A DNA stretch of 64,000 bases from CAXMMR01 sp965198995 (lineage in GTDB: Bacteria > Pseudomonadota > Alphaproteobacteria > Acetobacterales > Acetobacteraceae). The position numbers were made by a program, and so were the translations under genes. How positions within the stretch are numbered: position 1 is the first letter of the stretch; the number at the start of each line of letters is the position of its first letter. The stretch is taken from positions 1,116,001 through 1,180,000 of the forward strand of contig CBDAQG010000002.1 of the NCBI GenBank assembly GCA_965198995.1, written 5' to 3'. Shown here one piece after another: positions 1 to 7,467 of this stretch. The notes below the pieces were generated by a model that was not told where the DNA came from, searched no databases, and was given only the letters and a program-made list of their open reading frames with translations.

Positions 1-1
1 A

Positions 2-46
2 TCGAAGCACCTGCCGCACGGGCACAAGCTTCGCCCCTCGCCATGA
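2..46 (+). CDS. C-terminal end of an upstream gene, possibly lptG (partial)
   Basis: A reading frame open from the window edge ends at the TGA at 44-46, which overlaps the lptD start codon ATG at 43-45. The visible tail would read SKHLPHGHKLRPSP. In alphaproteobacteria the gene before lptD is usually lptG, the permease subunit of the LPS export ABC transporter, so that is the contextual guess. The 15 visible codons are too few to identify a family. The ATGA overlap implies translational coupling into lptD. Confidence 0.4.
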   Translation, partial: SKHLPHGHKLRPSP

Positions 47-2310
47 TCAATAAAGTGGATTTTAAAGGCTCCGCCTTTAATCGGGTCCAGGGCAGACGGC
101 CCTGGCCTTACTTACTTCTTTGTGTAATCGCCCTCTTTACCTCGACTCTCGCCCACGCCCAGTTCGGCGCCCTCGTGCACGGGTCGCATACCGCGGCGCC
201 GGTCTCCAAGAGCGCCCCGGTCACCTTCACCGCCGACAGCGTCAGCTACGACAAGCAGAACGGCATCGTCACCGCCACCGGCCATGTCGAGGCCTACCAG
301 AACGACCACATCATCCGCGCCGACCGCATGACCTTCGACCGCAACACCAACGTCGTCGCCGCCTCCGGCCACGTGGTGATCGCCGAGCCGGACGGGCAGG
401 TGCTGTTCGCCGACTATGCCGAGCTCACCCAGGGCATGCGCGAGGGCGTGCTGTCGGGCATGCGTTCGCTGCTGGCGCTGAACGGCCGCCTGGCCGCCAA
501 CGGCGCGCGGCGCACCGACGGCAAGCTCAACGAGCTCAGCCGCGCGGTCTACTCCACCTGCAACATCTGCGCGCTCGACCCGGAGAAGCCGCCGCTGTGG
601 GACCTGTCCGCCTACCAGGCGACGCAGGATCTCGAGCACAAGCGCATCGAGTATCAGGACGCCTGGCTCGACATCCTCGGCCAGCCGGTCCTCTACCTGC
701 CCTACTTCTCCAATGCCGACCCCTCGGTGAAGCGCGAGAGCGGCTTCCTGATCCCCGGCTTCGGGCTCACCGACAAGCACCTCGGCAGCTTCGTCAACAT
801 CCCCTACTACCAGGTCATCAACGACGCCTCCGACGTCATCCTGACGCCGACGCTGACCACCGGCACCGGTCCGCAGCTCGCCGAGATCTACCGCCTGCGC
901 CTCAACGACGGCGTGCTCAACGTCAACGGCGCGCTCGCCTATGACGAGGGCGCGCCGCAGGGCTACATCCAGGCGCACGGCCTGTTCGATTACAACGACA
1001 CCTGGCGTTACGGCTTCGACATCAACGAGTCCACCTCGCTCAACTACGAGCGCGACTTCCACATCCAGGGCTACGGCAACAACATCCAGACTTCGCAGAT
1101 CTACACCGAGGGCTTCGGCGACGGCACCTACGCCCGGCTCGACGTGCGCGCCTACCAGGCGCTGAACACCTCGGTCAGCCAGGTGCTGCTGCCCTACGTG
1201 CTGCCGCGCTACAGCTACGATTTCGTCGGCACGCCGGACACGCTCGGCGGCCGGCTTAGCTTCCACACCGAGGACTTCAACATCCTGCGCGACACCGGCA
1301 CCAACGACCAGCGCGGCGCCGCCACGCTGGCCTGGAACCGCCCGTTCGTCGGCAGCCTTGGCAACGTGCTCGGCCTCACCGTCCGGGTCGATGCCGCCGC
1401 CTATCACGCGACGACGATCGACCAGCAGCCGAACTTCGACATCGGCAACGCGGTGACCAACGCGCATGCCCAGCCGCTCGTCGCCGGCAAGCTGAACTGG
1501 CCGTTCGTGCGCAGCGCCGGCTCGCTCGGCACCCAGATCGTCGAGCCGATCGCCCAGCTCATCGTCGCGCCGAACTACGGCAACAGCACCCGCGACCGCA
1601 TCCCCAACGAGGACAGCCTGGACTATGAGTTCACCGACAGCACGCTGTTCAGCCTGAACCGCTTCCAGGGCTACGACCGCTTCGACAGCGGCCCGCGCGC
1701 CAATGTCGGCCTGCATCTGAACTGGACGTTGAACAGCGGCCAGCAGGTCGACGCCCTGATCGGCCAGTCCTACCAGGAGCATCGCGACGCCAACTTCTAT
1801 CCGGCTTCCGGCCTCGGCGAGCACGTCTCGGACATCATCAGCCGGGTGACGTTCGTGCCCTCGAACTGGCTCGACTTCACTGCCCGCGGCCGCTTCGACA
1901 AGGATAATGGCGACGTGCACTTCGCCGACGGCATCGTCAGCGCCGGCGCGCCGCTGCTGCGCCTGTCGGCCGGCTACGTCTACAGCAACGTCGACCCTTA
2001 CAACCTGTATCTGACCAACCCGTACACCTCAGCCGGGCCACCGGCGAGCTTCTTCGTCCCGCGCAGCGAAGCGACCTTCGGGGCGACCAGCCGCTATGGC
2101 CAGTACTCGGCCCGCTTCGGCGCCCAGGACGACCTGAGCACCGGCCAGTTCGTCAGCCTGAATGCCGACGCGCGCTATGAGAACGAATGCTTTATCTTCG
2201 ACGTCAACCTGATCCGCCGCTATACCTCCATCGACAATGACGGTGGCGACACCACGGTCCTGTTCACCGTCACCTTCAAGACGGTGGGCGCGATCGGCTT
2301 TACCGGCTGA
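43..2310 (+). CDS. lptD: LPS-assembly outer-membrane protein LptD
   Basis: LptD is the outer-membrane beta-barrel that, with LptE, inserts lipopolysaccharide into the outer leaflet. The 755-aa product has a signal peptide (cleavage likely after LAHA, residue 39), an OstA/LptA-like periplasmic domain at about 50-170 (ADSVSYDKQNGIVTATG, then HVEAYQNDHIIRADRMTF), and a long C-terminal barrel domain. Cysteines occur near residues 172-175 (STCNICA) and in NECFIF near the C-terminus, where LptD disulfides are expected. The start at 43 is supported by the ATGA overlap with the upstream frame. Residues 5 to about 26, including most of the signal-peptide core, are encoded by a copy of the window's intergenic hairpin repeat. 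GTG at 55 is the only nearby alternative start. surA follows, forming the usual envelope-biogenesis pair. Confidence 0.95.
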   Translation: MINKVDFKGSAFNRVQGRRPWPYLLLCVIALFTSTLAHAQFGALVHGSHTAAPVSKSAPVTFTADSVSYDKQNGIVTATGHVEAYQNDHIIRADRMTFDRNTNVVAASGHVVIAEPDGQVLFADYAELTQGMREGVLSGMRSLLALNGRLAANGARRTDGKLNELSRAVYSTCNICALDPEKPPLWDLSAYQATQDLEHKRIEYQDAWLDILGQPVLYLPYFSNADPSVKRESGFLIPGFGLTDKHLGSFVNIPYYQVINDASDVILTPTLTTGTGPQLAEIYRLRLNDGVLNVNGALAYDEGAPQGYIQAHGLFDYNDTWRYGFDINESTSLNYERDFHIQGYGNNIQTSQIYTEGFGDGTYARLDVRAYQALNTSVSQVLLPYVLPRYSYDFVGTPDTLGGRLSFHTEDFNILRDTGTNDQRGAATLAWNRPFVGSLGNVLGLTVRVDAAAYHATTIDQQPNFDIGNAVTNAHAQPLVAGKLNWPFVRSAGSLGTQIVEPIAQLIVAPNYGNSTRDRIPNEDSLDYEFTDSTLFSLNRFQGYDRFDSGPRANVGLHLNWTLNSGQQVDALIGQSYQEHRDANFYPASGLGEHVSDIISRVTFVPSNWLDFTARGRFDKDNGDVHFADGIVSAGAPLLRLSAGYVYSNVDPYNLYLTNPYTSAGPPASFFVPRSEATFGATSRYGQYSARFGAQDDLSTGQFVSLNADARYENECFIFDVNLIRRYTSIDNDGGDTTVLFTVTFKTVGAIGFTG
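55..118 (-). repeat. Hairpin repeat, A half, inside the lptD signal-peptide region
   Basis: The copy begins GTGGATTTTAAAGG and contains two hairpins: TTAAAGGC-TCC-GCCTTTAA, then CCAGGGC-AGAC-GGCCCTGG. It ends with the family terminus CCTTACTTAC. It matches the A half of elements such as the one at 42996-43160, but here it is translated in frame within lptD. Confidence 0.85.
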
Positions 2311-2340
2311 CGGAGTGACGGCGATGCGGGTTCCCACCTG

Positions 2341-3663
2341 ATGCGGCTTGCCAACCACGGGCACTGGGCGCGGGCGGGCCTGCTTGCGACCACGCTGTGC
2401 TCCACCGCAGGCCTCGCGGCCACCGCCGCGCAGGCGCCGCTGCCGGCGCCGCAGAGCCTCGCCGGCGACACCATCGTCGCCACCGTCAACGGCGACGTCA
2501 TCACCCAGGACGACGTCGACAACCGCGCCCGCCTGTTCGCCGTTTCCACCGGCCTGCCGGCGACGCCCGACGTGCTGCTGCGGCTGCGCCCGCAGATCAC
2601 CCGCCAGCTGATCGACGAGCGGCTGCGCATGCAGGAGATCCAGCGCCGGCGTATCGTCGTGCCGGACGACGAGATCGCCCGCGCGATCGACGAGATCGAG
2701 CATCGCAACAACATGGGGAAGGGCGGCCTGCAGGCCCGGCTGCGCGGCGAGGGCGTGGCGCCGCGCACCCTGTTCGACCAGTTGCGGGTGCAGCTCGGCT
2801 GGACCCGGGTGCTGCGCCAGACGCTGGCCGGCCGCGCCCGTGTCGACGAGACCGAGGTCGCCAACCAGCAGCGCGAGTACAAGGAGCAGACCGGCCAGAC
2901 CCAGTATCGCCTGGGCGAGATCTTCGTCGCCATCGAGGACCCCGCACACGCCGCCGACGCCAAGCGCTTTGCCGACACCATCATCCAGCAGCTTCACTCC
3001 GGCGCCCCGTTCGCCGTCGTCGCGGCGCAGTTCAGCCAGAGCCAGACGGCGCTGGAGGGTGGCGACCTCGGCTGGCTCGCGGCCGACCACCTCGACCCGG
3101 AGGTCGCCTCGCTGGTCGCTCAGATGCCGCAGGGCGCGATCAGCAACCCGGTGCGCGTTGCCGGCGGCTTCGACATTGTGCAGATGCGCGGCAAGCGCCA
3201 GGTCGGGCTCGAGAAGCAGACCATGCTCTCGGTGCGCGCCGCCTTCCTGCCGTTCACCGTCAAGCTCAACCCGCAGGCGCCGACCGACCAGCAGAAGCAG
3301 ACGCTCGTGCACGCCCAGGCGCTGTCGAAGAGCGCGCATGATTGCAGCGCCATCGAGGCGGCGAACGCCCAGGCCGGCTCCAAGCGCCCGGCCGACCCCG
3401 GCGTGCTGCCGCTCGCCAACATCAACCCGCAGATGCGCGCGATCCTGGAGCCGCTGAAGATCGGCCAACCCAGCCGGCCGCTGGTCTCGCCGGACGGCAT
3501 CGCGGTGCTGATGGTCTGCTCGCGCGACGACAAGCCGACGCCGATCGCCACCCACGACGAGATCAGCGAGCAGCTGCTGCAGGACCGCGTTGAACTTGCC
3601 TCGCGCCAGCTGCAGCGCGATTTGCGGCGACGGGCGCTGATCGATGACCGGACGTCGTCGTGA
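2341..3663 (+). CDS. surA: Periplasmic chaperone / peptidyl-prolyl isomerase SurA
   Basis: SurA escorts outer-membrane proteins across the periplasm. The 440-aa product starts with a signal peptide (to about residue 32, ending TAAQA). A SurA N-terminal domain follows at about 38-170 (TIVATVNGDVITQDDVDNRA, QLIDERLRMQEI), then a parvulin-type rotamase domain at about 180-290 (QYRLGEIFVAI, AAQFSQSQTALEGGDLGWL, FDIVQMRGKR). The second rotamase-like region is degenerate. It lies 30 bp after lptD on the same strand, as in other alphaproteobacteria. In those genomes pdxA and rsmA usually follow; here an AT-rich hairpin repeat and an unrelated glycosyltransferase come next. ATG 2341 is the best start, although its ribosome-binding site is weak. 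Confidence 0.93.
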   Translation: MRLANHGHWARAGLLATTLCSTAGLAATAAQAPLPAPQSLAGDTIVATVNGDVITQDDVDNRARLFAVSTGLPATPDVLLRLRPQITRQLIDERLRMQEIQRRRIVVPDDEIARAIDEIEHRNNMGKGGLQARLRGEGVAPRTLFDQLRVQLGWTRVLRQTLAGRARVDETEVANQQREYKEQTGQTQYRLGEIFVAIEDPAHAADAKRFADTIIQQLHSGAPFAVVAAQFSQSQTALEGGDLGWLAADHLDPEVASLVAQMPQGAISNPVRVAGGFDIVQMRGKRQVGLEKQTMLSVRAAFLPFTVKLNPQAPTDQQKQTLVHAQALSKSAHDCSAIEAANAQAGSKRPADPGVLPLANINPQMRAILEPLKIGQPSRPLVSPDGIAVLMVCSRDDKPTPIATHDEISEQLLQDRVELASRQLQRDLRRRALIDDRTSS

Positions 3664-3668
3664 CGGAG

Positions 3669-3792
3669 GCAAGCGGTTCTTATTTGAAAAAAAGAACCAA
3701 AAAACTTTTATTTCATAAGATCCTTGTCAATGGCTGGCGCGACAGCGCTGACAAAAGTTTTTTGCTTCTTTTTTTCAAAAAAGAAGCGCTTC
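3669..3792. repeat. AT-rich hairpin repeat (family F), copy 1
   Basis: The left arm starts GCAAGCGGTTCTT and folds as GGTTCT...AGAACC around runs of T and A. The right arm ends AAGAAGCGCTT and folds as GCTTCT...AGAAGC. The arms are inverted copies of each other around a variable 45-bp centre, and AAAAAACTTTT pairs with AAAAGTTTTTT. The element sits 6 bp after the surA stop and ends at the stop codon of the convergent GT90 gene, so a bidirectional terminator role is plausible. Confidence 0.8.
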
Positions 3793-4803
3793 TCAACGCG
3801 ACAGGAGATCGTAGATCGACCGAGCGGCCTCCTCGATGACCGCGTTCATGGTGAGCTCAGCGACAAGCTTCGTTCCCCGGTAGGCGATTTCCTCGGCCTC
3901 CCTCGGGTGCGCCCGCAGGTGGATAAGAACCTGTGTGATATCCTCCATCGACTCGCTCAGCGGCACGAAGTTCTTCCACGGGATCAGGCGATCATAATAC
4001 CATTGTCGCCAGCCCTGGATTGACTCGACCTTGATCGTGGTCACGCCCATGATGAGCTTTGTAAATAGTCCTGGCCAGCTGCACGTATTGCCATCGATGT
4101 CGATCGAGAACCTGTAGGACATGAAGTCGGTGAGCGGCCTCTCGGCTTTGACCAAGCCGCTCTGTGCCATTTCTTCGAGTTCCTGACGGTCGTGGATCTG
4201 AACGACGTGGCTGATGGCCACGTCAAACATCTCGCGCTCAGGACAACTCGACGCGGCCAGGCAGAGTCGGACGCGCGGTATGTCCCTCCAACTTACGACG
4301 CGCAGATGCTCTCTGATCCCGGTCGACGCACCACGCCAAAAACAGGTGCTTGAGCGATCCTGCCAGGAGATCCAGTTCTGCGTGCAGTAATCACGCAAGT
4401 CCTCGTAGGCATTGGTCTCGAAGAACACAGGATCCGGGATCAGGGTCTGACCGACGCTTTTTCCGCAAAAGGCAAGGCCCGGCCCGCGCGCAAAGTCGTC
4501 GACCCACAACGTGCACGTCCCCTGCAGGAGCGGGTATATCTGCTTGACCGCGGCGAAGAGCGGCCAGCAGGCGAGCCACCGATTGGTGAAAAAGTCACGA
4601 CGCTCGGCTGAGGCGAACTGCTCGGGACAGGTAAACTCGATCGCCTGAGCTCGGCTGAACGCGATCGTCAGCTCGGACGGCTGCATCTTCTTGAAGCGCA
4701 CGGTGGGTCTGGCGCTGCTGTTAGCGGAGGCGAACAGAGCCCGGGCGAGCGTCGTGAGGTCCTCTGGCGTGTAGGCTGAGAACACCCGGCGGTCGTACCT
4801 CAA
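3793..4803 (-). CDS. Glycosyltransferase family 90 (CAP10-like) protein
   Basis: GT90/CAP10 enzymes transfer sugars such as glucose or xylose in polysaccharide or LPS synthesis. The 336-aa product shows the family pattern: CFWRGASTG near residue 155, then SIDIDGNTCSWPGLFTKLI near 235, then WYYDRLIPWKNFVPL near 265. No signal peptide or membrane segment is seen, so it is probably cytoplasmic. The start is TTG at 4803, with GAGAGG about 8 bases upstream; GTG at 4785 is an alternative. The region is visibly less GC-rich and less regular in third codon positions than its neighbours. It occupies the place where pdxA/rsmA normally follow surA, which suggests horizontal acquisition. The acceptor is unknown. 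Confidence 0.8.
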   Translation of the reverse strand: MRYDRRVFSAYTPEDLTTLARALFASANSSARPTVRFKKMQPSELTIAFSRAQAIEFTCPEQFASAERRDFFTNRWLACWPLFAAVKQIYPLLQGTCTLWVDDFARGPGLAFCGKSVGQTLIPDPVFFETNAYEDLRDYCTQNWISWQDRSSTCFWRGASTGIREHLRVVSWRDIPRVRLCLAASSCPEREMFDVAISHVVQIHDRQELEEMAQSGLVKAERPLTDFMSYRFSIDIDGNTCSWPGLFTKLIMGVTTIKVESIQGWRQWYYDRLIPWKNFVPLSESMEDITQVLIHLRAHPREAEEIAYRGTKLVAELTMNAVIEEAARSIYDLLSR

Positions 4804-5022
4804 TGGCGAGCCTCTCGAATGATTGGGCCGTTACGCATAGCGCTCGCCTCTGCCAGGCAATGCGATCGATCCGACCCGAGTAGCATCCCCGCCTGGCGTT
4901 GTGGACGTGTATGTAGCTGGCGGCAGGATTGTCATAGCGCATCGGGAAAGCAGGCGAAGCCGCATCACCTCCGGCACCTCTCCGACCGCCTGACCCTGCG
5001 GGACGAAAATCTCGCCTTGGCA

Positions 5023-5793
5023 GTGGCCAACGCTGTATCATGCTCAGGCACCGTCCAGCGGGTTGTCTTGGACCTGATCGTCTACGAAGCCTTCGTCCTC
5101 GCGCTTACCGCCGGCCTGGTGCTGCTGGCCTGCCCCTTCGCCGCCGAACGCCGCGCCATGCCGCTGCTCGGCTTCATCGGCTTGGCGCTGGTTCAGACAC
5201 TCGTGCTGACCGTGCCACTCGCCCTTGGCTGGCATCTCGGCCGCTGGAATTGGGTTGGCAAGCTCGCCTCGATCGCCGTCGGCCTCGCCGCGATCCGGGT
5301 TCTGCGTCTCGGCCGGACTGAAATCGGGCTTGTGTGGCCGCAAGGGCGTTCTGCCTGGCTCGTCTCGGCGGCGGGTCTGGTCGCCGGCTTGATCCTGGTG
5401 ACCCTGTTCGTGCTTGTCCTCGGGCCCAACCCGCACCCGGACGCCGAGACGCTCGCCTACCAGGCGACGCTGCCTGGCCTCGACGAAGAGCTGGCCTTTC
5501 GCGGCCTCGGCATGGCGCTGCTGGCGCGCGGCTTGCCGGTGACGCGCGCGCCCAAATGGGTGTTGCCGCTCGTGATCACGTCGCTCCAGTTCACGGCGGG
5601 TCACGTCGTCAATATCGAGCATGGCCATCTCGGTCTGGCGCTCGGGGCGGCCCTGTTCGTCCTGCCGATGGGCCTGCTGCTCGGCCTCATCCGCGTCGGC
5701 AGTTCCAGCCTGCTCGGCTGCGTCGTCACCCACAACGCCGTCAACCTCACCGGCTATCTCGCCGCCTTCGTCCTGCCGGCGACAAGCCCGTAA
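5023..5793 (+). CDS. CPBP family intramembrane protease-like protein
   Basis: The product (about 256 aa from GTG 5023) has around seven hydrophobic segments and the CPBP (CaaX protease/bacteriocin-processing, Abi) signature in order: DEELAFRG (Glu-Glu...Arg), FTAGHVV (His) and THNAVN (His-Asn). These residues form the presumed active site inside the membrane. Substrates cannot be predicted. The start is uncertain: the frame is open from 4819, and GTG 5023 or TTG 5068 just before the first membrane segment (LDLIVYEAFVLAL) are the best choices. It is transcribed away from the GT90 gene and is followed 50 bp later by sufE. Confidence 0.75.
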   Translation: MANAVSCSGTVQRVVLDLIVYEAFVLALTAGLVLLACPFAAERRAMPLLGFIGLALVQTLVLTVPLALGWHLGRWNWVGKLASIAVGLAAIRVLRLGRTEIGLVWPQGRSAWLVSAAGLVAGLILVTLFVLVLGPNPHPDAETLAYQATLPGLDEELAFRGLGMALLARGLPVTRAPKWVLPLVITSLQFTAGHVVNIEHGHLGLALGAALFVLPMGLLLGLIRVGSSSLLGCVVTHNAVNLTGYLAAFVLPATSP

Positions 5794-5843
5794 CGCCGCC
5801 TTGCGCGCTTGCGAGAACCGGCCCGAGCCCGCACATGGTGACC

Positions 5844-6293
5844 ATGAGCGACACCGACGCCTTTCTCCTGCCCGAGGAGCCCACCGCCGCGGCGGCCATC
5901 GAGGCGATCCGCGAGGAGCTTGAGACCTTCGACGACTGGATGGACCGCTACCAGTTCATCATCGAGATGGGCCGCAAGCTGCCGATTTTTCCGGCCGACT
6001 GGATGGATGACGGCCACCGCGTGCCCGGCTGCCAGAGCAAGGTCTGGATGGAGAGCGCCGACCGCGATGGCCGGATGCTGCTCGCCGGCGCCTCGGACGC
6101 CGCCATCGTCTCCGGCCTGGTCGCCATGCTCCTGCGCGTCTACTCCGGCCGCAGCCCGGCCGAGATCACCGCCACCGACCCGGCCTTTCTGCGCGACCTT
6201 GGCCTGATCGAGGCGCTGTCGACCAACCGCGGCAACGGCATCGCCGCCATGGCGCGCGCCATCCGCGAGCAGGCGAGACAGCGCCAGGCATAA
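5844..6293 (+). CDS. sufE: SufE family Fe-S cluster sulfur acceptor protein
   Basis: SufE accepts sulfur from the cysteine desulfurase SufS and stimulates Fe-S cluster assembly. The 149-aa product has the full SufE fold: DDWMDRYQFIIEMGRKLP near residue 32, then HRVPGCQSKVWM near 65, whose cysteine is the sulfur acceptor, and a C-terminal helix region (FLRDLGLIEALSTNRGNGIA). ATG 5844 is preferred; ATG 5835 would add MVT. No other suf gene is in view, which is common for stand-alone sufE. A hairpin repeat begins a few bases after the stop. Confidence 0.9.
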   Translation: MSDTDAFLLPEEPTAAAAIEAIREELETFDDWMDRYQFIIEMGRKLPIFPADWMDDGHRVPGCQSKVWMESADRDGRMLLAGASDAAIVSGLVAMLLRVYSGRSPAEITATDPAFLRDLGLIEALSTNRGNGIAAMARAIREQARQRQA

Positions 6294-6296
6294 GGG

Positions 6297-6528
6297 AGGA
6301 TAAGGCAAGGGGCTCTGCCCCTTGACCCCATCAAAGGCGGAGCCTTTGACATCCATCGGTAAAGACAGTGCGACCTAGCCGGGCTTGGCATTATGGCGCG
6401 CTTGGCCGTTACTCAGGCCGATGGCGACCGTCGATGCGAGCGTCCATCGTTTGATATCAATAGGTTACCAAGATCTTGCCAATAGGCAAGATGGTAACGG
6501 GGTCCAGGGCAGAGCCCTGGCCTTGCTA
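6297..6528 (+). repeat. Composite hairpin repeat between sufE and GT2 gene
   Basis: The left part is an A half: AAGGGGC-TCT-GCCCCTT, then AAAGGC-GGA-GCCTTT. The right end is a terminal hairpin, CCAGGGC-AGA-GCCCTGG, plus CCTTGCT. Between them lies the palindrome listed separately. The TAG stop of the convergent GT2 gene (6526-6528) is formed at the right terminus. Confidence 0.75.
6464..6498. repeat. Palindrome GTTACC..ATCTTGCC AATA GGCAAGAT..GGTAAC
   Basis: GTTACC (6464-6469) pairs with GGTAAC (6493-6498), and ATCTTGCC (6473-6480) pairs with GGCAAGAT (6485-6492). The core CTTGCC-N-ATAGGCAAG recurs at 23901-23916 and, with one change, at 60336-60355, each time about 20 bases after an ATCAA motif. 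Confidence 0.7.
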
Positions 6529-7467
6529 CGCGCCGGCCTTGCGGATCGTCGTCCCGTGCAGCTCCAGCTCGTCGACGTCCTCCGCCTGCCATCGCATCAG
6601 CGTCCGCGCCAGGGTGGGGTAGGGCGGCCATGCCGCGGCCTCGGCGTGCGGCATCGGCAGGTGTGCGACGTCGAGGCGTCGCGTCGAGGTCATCGCGGCC
6701 GCCTCCGGTGTCTCGGCGTAGCGCAGCGCCAGCTGCTGCAGCCGGGCATGGTCGAGCGTGCCGTCCGCGATGTGGCCAAGCAGCTCGAACAAGTGCGCGC
6801 TCTGCCCGACCGGCCGTTGGGAGCGGCTGAGATTGCCGAGCACGCCGTCGACGACCTTGCGGCAGAACTGCGCCTCGGAGCGGACGGGCAGGTGCAGCAC
6901 CGCGCCGCACTTGCGGTATTCGGGCTGTTGCGTCATCGCGCTGCGCAGGACGTGCGCACCTTTGCCGAGCACGAGGTCCGGCGCCGCGAGCGCCAGGGCG
7001 CGCGGGATGACCACCTTGGCGAACGGTGACGGCGCGTCGGCGGCGAGCAGCGGCGTGTCGAAGGTGAGCGGATTGGCCGGCTTGACCGGCACGCAGTTGC
7101 GCCAGCGGAATGACCCGGCGACGTTCGGCGCATCGAGCCCGGCCAGCCGGGCCTCCAGCGTCGCCCGGTCCGGCACGTCGATGAACTCGTCCGCGTCGAG
7201 CGGCACGACGACGTCCGCGTCGGTGTGCTCGATCAGCCAGCGCCAGGCGAAGTTGGCGACCGCCTGCTGATGGTTGCCGGTCAACTCGACCGTCCAGTGC
7301 CGCCAGCCGGGGTGGCGTTGGCAGGCGGCTGCGAGCAGGGCGGCGGTGCCGTCGCTCGAGCCGTGATCCATCAGCACCGCGTGGTCGAACAGCGCCCCGA
7401 GATGGGCGAGAAAGGCGGGCGCGACGTCGGCCTCGTTGCGCAGGGTGGCGAACACGGCGAGCCTCAT
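6526..7467 (-). CDS. Glycosyltransferase family 2 protein
   Basis: The 313-aa product begins with a GT-A type fold: LAVFATLRNEADVAPAFLAHL, then HAVLMDHGSSDGT, and PLDADEFI near residue 90, the DxD-like nucleotide-sugar site. It resembles the Glyco_tranf_2_4 group often found with cell-surface polysaccharide genes. No transmembrane segment is evident. Its start ATG overlaps the stop of the upstream FUSC exporter gene by four bases (ATGA), so the two are co-translated. The sugar and acceptor are unknown. The stop codon coincides with the end of a hairpin repeat. Confidence 0.8.
   Translation of the reverse strand: MRLAVFATLRNEADVAPAFLAHLGALFDHAVLMDHGSSDGTAALLAAACQRHPGWRHWTVELTGNHQQAVANFAWRWLIEHTDADVVVPLDADEFIDVPDRATLEARLAGLDAPNVAGSFRWRNCVPVKPANPLTFDTPLLAADAPSPFAKVVIPRALALAAPDLVLGKGAHVLRSAMTQQPEYRKCGAVLHLPVRSEAQFCRKVVDGVLGNLSRSQRPVGQSAHLFELLGHIADGTLDHARLQQLALRYAETPEAAAMTSTRRLDVAHLPMPHAEAAAWPPYPTLARTLMRWQAEDVDELELHGTTIRKAGA

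Noticed and set aside
112..1920. Long open frame on the minus strand opposite lptD
   Set aside because: It is the mirror of a high-GC gene: low-complexity Val/Ala/Gly/Glu text, no family pattern and no ribosome-binding site.
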